Shown here in pieces: positions 1 through 4,820 of a DNA stretch of 6,485 nucleotides. The position numbers were made by a program, and so were the translations under genes. This DNA is from Pseudomonadota bacterium (GTDB lineage: Bacteria; Pseudomonadota; Gammaproteobacteria; Xanthomonadales; Xanthomonadaceae). The number at the start of each line of letters is the position of its first letter. Position 1 is the stretch's first letter. Where the stretch lies: NCBI GenBank assembly GCA_023391775.1, contig JAEWAG010000106.1, forward strand, positions 1-6,485, written 5' to 3'. The notes under the pieces are model-generated. The model was not told where the DNA came from. It saw only the letters and a list, made by a program, of their open reading frames with translations, and made no database searches.

Positions 1-255
1 CTGATGCTGCTGGACGAGCCGTTCGCCGGCGTCGACCCGATCTCCGTCGGCGAGATCCAGCGCATCGTCACCCACCTCAAGAACCGCGGCATCGGCGTGC
101 TGATCACCGACCACAACGTGCGCGAGACCTTGGGAATCTGCGACCGTGCGTATATCCTCGCCGAGGGGAGCGTACTGGCGCAGGGGGCGCCCGACGCACT
201 GCTGGCCGACCCGGACGTGCGCCGGGTGTACCTTGGGGACACCTTCCGCCTCTAA
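1..255 (+). CDS. lptB: LPS export ABC transporter ATP-binding protein LptB (3' fragment)
   Basis: This is the C-terminal 84 residues of LptB, the cytoplasmic ATPase that with LptF/LptG extracts lipopolysaccharide from the inner membrane and drives it through the LptC-A-D/E bridge. The frame is open at the window's left edge, so the gene starts upstream. The fragment opens on the Walker B motif (LMLLDEP, catalytic Glu at fragment residue 6), followed by the D-loop (AGVDP) and the switch His in ITDHNVRET (residue 38). The Glu-His distance of 32 residues equals that between E163 and H195 of E. coli LptB. The end, VYLGDTFRL, closely matches the E. coli LptB C-terminus (VYLGEDFRL), which separates it from other ABC ATPases. 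The Walker A and signature motifs lie outside the window. It precedes rpoN by 44 bp, the conserved lptB-rpoN order of many Proteobacteria. Confidence 0.96.
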   Translation: MMLLDEPFAGVDPISVGEIQRIVTHLKNRGIGVLITDHNVRETLGICDRAYILAEGSVLAQGAPDALLADPDVRRVYLGDTFRL

Positions 256-299
256 GCCCCTCACCGGCCTGCAGTTCCTGGGTTCATCACGGGTCGGAC

Positions 300-1730
300 A
301 TGAAGGCACGGCTGCAGACATCGCTCGGACAGCACCTGGTCATGACGCCGCAGTTGCGTCAGGCGATCCGCGTGCTGCAGATGTCCAGCGTCGAACTGCA
401 GGCCGAGGTCGCCGACGCGATCGAGAGCAATCCGCTGCTGGAATGGGCCGAGGAAGCCGAGCAGCAGCACGCACCTGCCACGGAGGCCGTCGGCGAGAAA
501 CCGGCGGAGGCCGCCGCGGCCGAGGAGCCGCCGCCCGGCGATGGCGAGGGCGAGGACTGGGGCCCGGACGAAGCGGCCTGGCAGTCGTCCGGTGGTGCGG
601 GTGGCGAGGATGGCGAGGGTGCGGCCGAGCGCATGGCCGGCACCGAGACCCTGGGCGACCACCTGCTCTGGCAGCTGCACCTGTCGCCACTGTCGCTGCG
701 CGACCGCCGGATCGGCGCGATGCTGATCGACGCGCTGGACGAAGATGGCTACCTGCGCGAGCCGCTGGCGGCGATCGCCGAGTCACTGCTGCCGGAGATC
801 CGCGCCAGCGAGGAGGAGATCCTCACCGTGCTGCACCAGTTGCAGCGTTTCGACCCGGTGGGCGTGGGTGCGCGCAACCTCGGCGAGTGCCTGCACCTGC
901 AGCTGGAACTGCTGCCGGACTGCACGCCCGGCCGCGCGCTTGCGTTGCGGATCGTGGATGGCGCACTGGAGCGGCTGCCGCGGATTGGCGCCGAAGGGCT
1001 GGCGCACGAACTGCGCGCACCGCTGGCCGAGGTCGAGCAGGCGGTGCAGCTGGTGCGCTCGCTGGACCCGCGCCCGGGCAAGCGCCTGGCGGAAGTCGAA
1101 CATGACAGCTACGTGGTGCCGGACTGCGTGATCTGGCGCGACCACGGCGAGTGGAAGGCCGCGCTCTCGCGCCAGGCCCTGCCGCGGGTATCGATCCACC
1201 GTGGCTACGAACAGCTGATCCGCCGCTGCGGCGAGAGCGACGCCGGTTACCTGCGCGGCCAGCTGCAGGAGGCGCGCTGGCTGCTCAAGAGCCTGGAGGC
1301 GCGCGGCGAGACCCTGCTCAGGGTGGTGCGCAGCCTGCTGCGCCAGCAGGCTGCATTCCTGGAGTTCGGCGAGCAGGCGCTGCGTCCCCTGACCCTGCGC
1401 GAGATCGCCGCAGAGCTGGGCATGCACGAATCCACGGTTTCACGTGCGATCGCGCGCAAGTTCGTGCGCACTCCACGCGGGACACTGCCGCTGAAGGCGT
1501 TCTTCGCCTCCGGCATCGACACCGGCGGCGGTGGCGAGGCTTCCAGCACCGCCATCCAGGCCATGATCCGCCGGCTCATCGACGACGAGAATCCGCGCAA
1601 GCCGCTTTCTGACGCCAAGCTGGCCGACATGCTCAAGCAGACCGGCATACCGGTGGCGCGCCGCACGGTGGCGAAGTATCGTGAGGCCATGAACATTCCG
1701 GCGTCGCACGAGCGGGTCCGCATCGGCTAG
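300..1730 (+). CDS. rpoN: RNA polymerase sigma-54 factor RpoN
   Basis: This 476-residue sigma-54 directs RNA polymerase to -24/-12 promoters that need AAA+ enhancer-binding activators. Region I is clear at residues 1-50 (SLGQHLVMTPQLRQAI, then LQMSSVELQ and SNPLLEW); this is the activator-responsive segment. Residues 50-113 form an acidic, low-complexity region II rich in Glu, Ala, Pro and Gly. The core-binding domain starts near residue 114 (GTETLGDHLLWQL). A helix-turn-helix lies at about 366-388 (LREIAAELGMHESTVSRAI). The RpoN box ARRTVAKYRE, which reads the -24 element, is at 453-462. The length is normal for the family. The start at 300 is chosen because region I begins directly there; upstream there is only a weak GGGTCGG-type ribosome site. 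Xanthomonads often carry a second rpoN in the flagellar cluster, so this may be one of two copies (family knowledge, not visible here). Confidence 0.97.
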   Translation: MKARLQTSLGQHLVMTPQLRQAIRVLQMSSVELQAEVADAIESNPLLEWAEEAEQQHAPATEAVGEKPAEAAAAEEPPPGDGEGEDWGPDEAAWQSSGGAGGEDGEGAAERMAGTETLGDHLLWQLHLSPLSLRDRRIGAMLIDALDEDGYLREPLAAIAESLLPEIRASEEEILTVLHQLQRFDPVGVGARNLGECLHLQLELLPDCTPGRALALRIVDGALERLPRIGAEGLAHELRAPLAEVEQAVQLVRSLDPRPGKRLAEVEHDSYVVPDCVIWRDHGEWKAALSRQALPRVSIHRGYEQLIRRCGESDAGYLRGQLQEARWLLKSLEARGETLLRVVRSLLRQQAAFLEFGEQALRPLTLREIAAELGMHESTVSRAIARKFVRTPRGTLPLKAFFASGIDTGGGGEASSTAIQAMIRRLIDDENPRKPLSDAKLADMLKQTGIPVARRTVAKYREAMNIPASHERVRIG

Positions 1731-1750
1731 GCGAGGTACCTGCATCGTGC

Positions 1751-1771
1751 GGTGCCGCCCACGCGGCAACC
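1751..1771 (+). promoter_or_regulatory. Small stem-loop just upstream of the hpf ribosome binding site
   Basis: In the 57-bp gap between rpoN and hpf, GGTGCCGC can pair with GCGGCACC-like sequence (GCGGC, a bulged A, then ACC) around a CCAC loop, giving an 8-bp stem with one bulge. It ends two bases before the hpf Shine-Dalgarno. There is no following T-run, so it does not look like a terminator. A role in mRNA processing, stability or ribosome access is inference only. Confidence 0.35.
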
Positions 1772-1773
1772 AC

Positions 1774-1781
1774 AAAGGAGG
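1774..1781 (+). promoter_or_regulatory. Strong Shine-Dalgarno of hpf
   Basis: AAAGGAGG lies 6 bases upstream of the ATG at 1788 and is a near-perfect complement to the 3' end of 16S rRNA. It fixes the start of hpf at 1788 rather than the in-frame GTG at 1752. It is far stronger than the ribosome sites of the other genes in the window, suggesting that hpf is made in excess of its operon partners. Confidence 0.9.
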
Positions 1782-1787
1782 TTCACG

Positions 1788-2102
1788 ATGCGCATCGAAA
1801 CGTACGGCCAGCAGCTGGAGATCACCCCGGCCCTGCGCGATTACGTCGAGGAGAAGCTGCGCCGGCTCGAGCGGCACTTCGACCAGCCCATCGATGCCAG
1901 GGTCCAGCTGGGCCTGAGCAAGCCGTCCCATCTCGCCCGCGCCGACCTCAACGTGCCCGGCCGCACCCTGCATGCCGAGGCCGAAGGCCAGAACATGTAC
2001 GCGGCCATCGACGTACTCGCCGACAAGCTCGACCGCCTGGTGGTCAAGCACAAGGAAAAGCAGCAGAACTTCCAGCCACGCGCCCTGCCGGACGTGGGTT
2101 GA
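1788..2102 (+). CDS. hpf: Ribosome hibernation promoting factor HPF, short form
   Basis: This 104-residue protein belongs to the HPF/RaiA (YfiA, 'sigma-54 modulation protein') family. These proteins bind the 30S decoding channel and, in the short form, help pair ribosomes into inactive 100S dimers when growth slows. The whole protein is the single beta-alpha-beta-beta-beta-alpha domain: an [24 protein letters not shown] start, a central RADLNV strand, and the [27 protein letters not shown] helix that matches E. coli HPF (AEGQDMYAAIDGLIDKL). It has no C-terminal dimerisation domain, so it is not long HPF. The start at 1788 is supported by the strong Shine-Dalgarno and by family length (E. coli HPF, 95 residues). 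Its place after rpoN is conserved in Proteobacteria; the old name 'sigma-54 modulation protein' comes from this linkage rather than a direct action on sigma-54. Confidence 0.95.
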   Translation: MRIETYGQQLEITPALRDYVEEKLRRLERHFDQPIDARVQLGLSKPSHLARADLNVPGRTLHAEAEGQNMYAAIDVLADKLDRLVVKHKEKQQNFQPRALPDVG

Positions 2103-2114
2103 ACCGCCGCCGCG

Positions 2115-2138
2115 CCTGGCCGGCTCGCGCCGGCCGGG
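2115..2138 (+). promoter_or_regulatory. GC-rich stem-loop in the hpf-hprK gap
   Basis: CCTGGCCGGC and GCCGGCCGGG form a 10-bp stem with one G-U pair around a TCGC tetraloop, starting 12 bases after the hpf stop. No T-run follows (the next bases are ACGCCGGGCCC), so a simple intrinsic terminator is unlikely. It could be a 3'-end protecting or processing hairpin for the rpoN-hpf part of the message. GC-rich DNA makes such stems common, so the function is uncertain. Confidence 0.4.
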
Positions 2139-2196
2139 ACGCCGGGCCCGGTTTGGGCGACAATCCGGTGATCCCATTCCCCAGGACCCGGGCCGC

Positions 2197-3150
2197 ATGA
2201 GGAACGCCAGCATCACCGCGCTGGAACTGTTCGAACAGCAACAGGACAGGTTGGCCCTGCGCTGGGCCGCCGGTCGCAAGGGCGGCTCGCGCGAGATCGA
2301 CTCCGGCGAGACCAATTCCCGCCGCCCGTCCCTGGCCGGCTACCTCAACGCGGTCTATCCCAACAAGGTGCAGATCCTCGGCAGCGAGGAACTGCAGTGG
2401 CTGGATTCGCTGGACCCGCGCCAGCGCTGGGAGACGATCGAGAAGATCATCCAGTTCCGGCCGCTGGCCCTGGTGATCAGCAAGAACCAGTCCTGCCCGG
2501 AAGACCTGCGCGAAGCGGCGGAGGAATCGGACACGCCGCTGTGGATCTCCCCGCGCCGCGGCCACGAGCTGCTCAACCACCTGTCCTACCACCTGGCCCG
2601 CACCCTCGCCCCGCGCGTCACCCTGCACGGGGTGTTCATGGAGATCTATTCCATCGGCGTGCTGATCACCGGCGAGGCCGGATCGGGCAAGAGCGAGCTG
2701 GCCCTGGAGCTGCTCAGCCGCGGTCACCGCCTGGTCGCCGACGACGCGCCGGAATTCACCCAGATCGCCCCGGACGTGCTCGACGGCACATGCCCGGAAC
2801 TGCTGCAGGACCTGCTCGAGGTCCGCGGCCTGGGCGTGCTGAACGTGCGCGAGATGTTCGGCGACACCGCGGTGAAGAAGAACAAGTACCTGCGCCTGAT
2901 CGTGCACCTGACCCGACCGATGACCGAACCCAACCCGCATGGCTACGAACGCCTGACCGGTGATTCGGGCACCCGCCACGTGCTGGACCTGGACGTGCCG
3001 CTGATCACCCTGCCGGTGATGCCCGGCCGCAACCTGGCCGTGTTGACCGAGGCGGCCACCCGCCTGCACATCCTGCGGACCAAGGGCATCGACCCGGCGG
3101 CGATGTTCATCGCCCGCCACAGCAGCCTGCTGGAGCGACGCGGCACATGA
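2197..3150 (+). CDS. hprK: HPr kinase/phosphorylase HprK
   Basis: This 317-residue bifunctional enzyme phosphorylates HPr on Ser46 with ATP or pyrophosphate, and removes that phosphate by phosphorolysis. The N-terminal domain (about 1-130) is followed by the catalytic domain: a conserved His144 ([17 protein letters not shown]), the P-loop GEAGSGKS at 159-166, Asp182-Asp183 in LVADDAPEF, the HprK signature [16 protein letters not shown] from residue 207, and LPVMPGRN at 272-279. The length is normal. The start at 2197 gives an N-terminus ([15 protein letters not shown]) like that of other xanthomonad HprKs. It follows hpf by 94 bp and overlaps rapZ by 4 bp (ATGA), implying translational coupling. 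Its substrate site, Ser46 of HPr, is encoded downstream in the same cluster. In Proteobacteria HprK does not act with CcpA as in Firmicutes; its output is less well understood. Confidence 0.97.
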   Translation: MRNASITALELFEQQQDRLALRWAAGRKGGSREIDSGETNSRRPSLAGYLNAVYPNKVQILGSEELQWLDSLDPRQRWETIEKIIQFRPLALVISKNQSCPEDLREAAEESDTPLWISPRRGHELLNHLSYHLARTLAPRVTLHGVFMEIYSIGVLITGEAGSGKSELALELLSRGHRLVADDAPEFTQIAPDVLDGTCPELLQDLLEVRGLGVLNVREMFGDTAVKKNKYLRLIVHLTRPMTEPNPHGYERLTGDSGTRHVLDLDVPLITLPVMPGRNLAVLTEAATRLHILRTKGIDPAAMFIARHSSLLERRGT

Positions 3151-4019
3151 GCCAGCCCCGCCCCACCCTGGTCATCGTCAGCGGCCTGTCCGGCTCGGGC
3201 AAGTCGGTGGCGTTGAAGACCTTCGAGGACCTGGACTACTACTGCGTCGACAACCTGCCGCTGGACCTGCTGCCGGCCTTCGTCAGCTCGCTGCTGCGCG
3301 ACGACGGCCTGCCCGAGCGCATCGCGGTGGGCATCGACGTGCGCAACCGCCTGGGCGACCTCGGCCGCCTGGCCGAATGGCGCGCCGCGGCGGTGGACCT
3401 GGGCGTGGACGCGCGCCTGCTGTTCTTCGAGGCCGAGGACCACATCCTGCTGCGCCGCTACGCCGACACCCGCCGCAGGCACCCGCTGAGCCGGCTCGGC
3501 CTGTCGTTGCCGGAGGCGATCGCCCGCGAGCGCCAGATCATCGCCCCGCTGCGGAGCGAGGCCGACGCGGTGATCGACACCACCCACCTCAACGTGCACC
3601 AGCTGCGGCGCCAGGTGATCACCGGCTTCGCCCTGGAGCACAGCCCCGGCCTGTCGCTGCTGTTCGAGTCCTTCGCCTACAAGCGCGGGGTGCCGGAAGA
3701 AGCGGACTTCGTGTTCGACGCCCGGGTCCTGCCCAACCCGCACTGGGAACCGGACCTGCGCCCGCTCACCGGCCGCGACCCGCGCGTGCGCGACTACCTG
3801 GACGCGCAGCCGGACGTGGACGCCTACGCGCGCCAGGTCGCCGACTTCCTCGACACCTGGCTGCCGCGCCTGCGCAGCGACACCCGCGCCTACGTGACCG
3901 TGGCCTTCGGCTGCACTGGCGGCAAGCACCGCTCGGTATACCTGGCCGAGCGCATGGCCGCGCACGCACGGGCCCAGGGCTGGAACGAGGTGGCCACCTA
4001 CCACCGCGAGCAGGACTGA
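3147..4019 (+). CDS. rapZ: RapZ/YvcJ-family nucleotide-binding protein
   Basis: This 290-residue protein matches RapZ (YhbJ/YvcJ) end to end. The P-loop GLSGSGKS is at residues 13-20, followed by [16 protein letters not shown] (30-43). Further motifs are [38 protein letters not shown], and the C-terminal core GCTGGKHRS at 255-263. In E. coli RapZ binds the sRNA GlmZ, presents it to RNase E and so controls GlmS; YvcJ in B. subtilis hydrolyses nucleotides. The E. coli RNA-binding basic residues (Lys270 and the KRK at 281-283) are not kept: the Lys270 equivalent is Trp279 and the protein stops at HREQD. A GlmZ-type RNA role therefore should not be assumed. The start ATG lies inside the hprK stop (ATGA overlap). 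Placement beside hprK and PTS genes suggests a link to phosphotransfer or cell-wall precursor control (inference). Confidence 0.95.
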   Translation: MSQPRPTLVIVSGLSGSGKSVALKTFEDLDYYCVDNLPLDLLPAFVSSLLRDDGLPERIAVGIDVRNRLGDLGRLAEWRAAAVDLGVDARLLFFEAEDHILLRRYADTRRRHPLSRLGLSLPEAIARERQIIAPLRSEADAVIDTTHLNVHQLRRQVITGFALEHSPGLSLLFESFAYKRGVPEEADFVFDARVLPNPHWEPDLRPLTGRDPRVRDYLDAQPDVDAYARQVADFLDTWLPRLRSDTRAYVTVAFGCTGGKHRSVYLAERMAAHARAQGWNEVATYHREQD

Positions 4020-4070
4020 GCCTGCCCTGCCCGCCCCTGTCGCCCGGAGCACGCACGCCGGGCGCGACGG

Positions 4071-4107
4071 ATGCCATGGCCCTCTGTTAAGTTTCAGGGC
4101 ATGGCAT
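4071..4107 (+). promoter_or_regulatory. Inverted repeat enclosing the start codon of the EIIA gene
   Basis: ATGCCATG (4071-4078), one bulged G, and CCCT (4080-4083) pair with AGGG (4096-4099) and CATGGCAT (4100-4107): 12 pairs with one bulge and a 12-base, AT-richer loop (CTGTTAAGTTTC). The 3' arm contains the preferred EIIA start ATG (4101) and the AGGG before it. The 5' arm starts with another ATG in the same frame. As RNA it would block the start; as DNA it could be an operator. A weak -10-like TAAGTT (4088-4093, preceded by TGT) in the loop would place a transcript start at or next to the ATG. None of these roles is shown by the sequence alone. Confidence 0.45.
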
Positions 4108-4493
4108 GTGGCATCCTCCTGATCACCCATCCCGGCGTCGGCAGTTCCCTGCTGTCCGTAGCCACGTCCCTGTTGCGCAACCTTCCGCTCAAGGCCGAGG
4201 CCTTCGAAGTGCCACTGGACGCGGACCCGGAACAGCTGCTGCCCGCCGCCTCTGCGGCGATGCGGCGGGTGGACGGTGGTGACGGCGTGCTGGTGCTGAC
4301 CGACCTCTACGGCGCCAGCCCCAGCAACCTGGCCGCACGGGTGGCGCGACTGGGCACGCCGGTGCGCCGGGTTTCGGCGCTGAGTCTGCCCATGCTGCTG
4401 CGGGTCATGAACTATCCGGAACTGGGACTGGACCAACTGCCGGCCACCGCGGCGGCCGGCACCCGCAATGGAGCCATCATCGACGATGCTTGA
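4101..4493 (+). CDS. PTS EIIA component, mannose (AgaF/ManX-IIA) family, single domain
   Basis: This 130-residue protein is a stand-alone EIIA of the mannose family. It accepts phosphate from HPr on His10 (GILLITHPGVG, equivalent to ThrHis10 of E. coli ManX). The supporting Asp68 is in VLVLTDLYGASPSNLA, equivalent to VDTWGGSP in ManX. In E. coli ManX a linker and an EIIB domain follow at about residue 135. Here the protein stops at GAIIDDA, and no EIIB, EIIC or EIID gene is in the window. It is therefore likely a regulatory phosphoprotein whose target is unknown. The start at 4101 puts the active His at position 10, as in the family; the in-frame ATG at 4071 would add MPWPSVKFQG and is the alternative. 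The ribosome site is poor (AGGG only 1 base from the ATG). The gene lies 81 bp after rapZ and overlaps ptsH by 8 bp. Confidence 0.93.
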   Translation: MACGILLITHPGVGSSLLSVATSLLRNLPLKAEAFEVPLDADPEQLLPAASAAMRRVDGGDGVLVLTDLYGASPSNLAARVARLGTPVRRVSALSLPMLLRVMNYPELGLDQLPATAAAGTRNGAIIDDA

Positions 4494-4755
4494 ACGTGAA
4501 CTCACCGTCTCCAACCGCCTGGGCCTGCATGCCCGGGCCACCGCCAAGCTGGTGCAGGCGCTGGCGCCCTTCCGCTGCGCCGTGACCCTGCAGGCGAAGG
4601 GGCGCGAGGTCAACGCCAAGAGCATCATGGGCGTGATGCTGCTGGCCGCTCCGCAGGGCACCCCGGTGACCGTGCGCACCGACGGCGCCGATGAGGCGGA
4701 AGCCATGCAGGCGGTCGTGGACCTGTTCGAAAACCGGTTCGACGAGGACGCCTGA
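4486..4755 (+). CDS. ptsH: Phosphocarrier protein HPr
   Basis: This 89-residue HPr carries phosphate from enzyme I to EIIA proteins. The active site is His15 with Arg17 (NRLGLHARATAK), and the regulatory serine is Ser46 in AKSIMGVMLLAAPQGT; both fall at the classical positions. A Ser46 site plus an hprK gene nearby predicts a second, ATP-dependent phosphorylation that would damp transfer from enzyme I. The residue after Arg17 is Ala rather than the Pro of sugar-transport HPrs, as seen in NPr-type and many proteobacterial HPrs. The start at 4486 overlaps the EIIA stop by 8 bp (ATGCTTGA), and GGAG at 4470-4473 is a distant possible ribosome site, so coupling to EIIA translation is likely. An in-frame ATG at 4468 would add six residues but shift both sites from the family numbering. 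Confidence 0.96.
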   Translation: MLERELTVSNRLGLHARATAKLVQALAPFRCAVTLQAKGREVNAKSIMGVMLLAAPQGTPVTVRTDGADEAEAMQAVVDLFENRFDEDA

Positions 4756-4800
4756 GCCATGCCCGGGCCGGCCCGCCCTGGCGCGCAGCCCTGGCCCATG

Positions 4801-4820
4801 CATCCGGGGGTTGGCGGATG
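4801..4820 (+). promoter_or_regulatory. Ribosome site and weak stem-loop at the ptsI start
   Basis: GGGGG (4806-4810) lies 7 bases before the ptsI ATG (4818) and is the only plausible ribosome site there. CATCC (4801-4805) can pair with GGATG (4816-4820), which includes the start codon, leaving the G-run in a 10-base loop. The 5-bp stem is short enough to be chance. The rest of the 62-bp ptsH-ptsI gap holds GC palindromes and no clear promoter or terminator. Confidence 0.3.

Noticed and set aside
146..1105. A 319-codon plus-strand frame overlapping lptB and rpoN
   Set aside because: It is Arg/Gly/Ala-rich shadow coding in another frame of lptB and rpoN, with no motif and no ribosome site.
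1752..1787. Upstream in-frame GTG start for hpf (adds 12 residues)
   Set aside because: The AAAGGAGG site is 6 bases before the ATG at 1788, and HPF family proteins begin at this point. The extension MPPTRQPQRRFT has no family match.
2159..2164. GACAAT as a possible -10 box for hprK
   Set aside because: No acceptable -35 lies about 17 bases upstream (the region reads GC-rich GGGACG), so the match is too weak to call a promoter.
4765..4774. GGGCCGGCCC palindrome in the ptsH-ptsI gap
   Set aside because: It is a short GC palindrome with no loop and no T-run. Such palindromes are frequent in DNA of this composition.
4779..4795. TGGCGCG...TGGC before ptsI as a sigma-54 promoter
   Set aside because: The GG and GC dinucleotides do not have the required 10-base spacing and the -12 TTGC element is missing. 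The other gaps also gave no -24/-12 match by eye.
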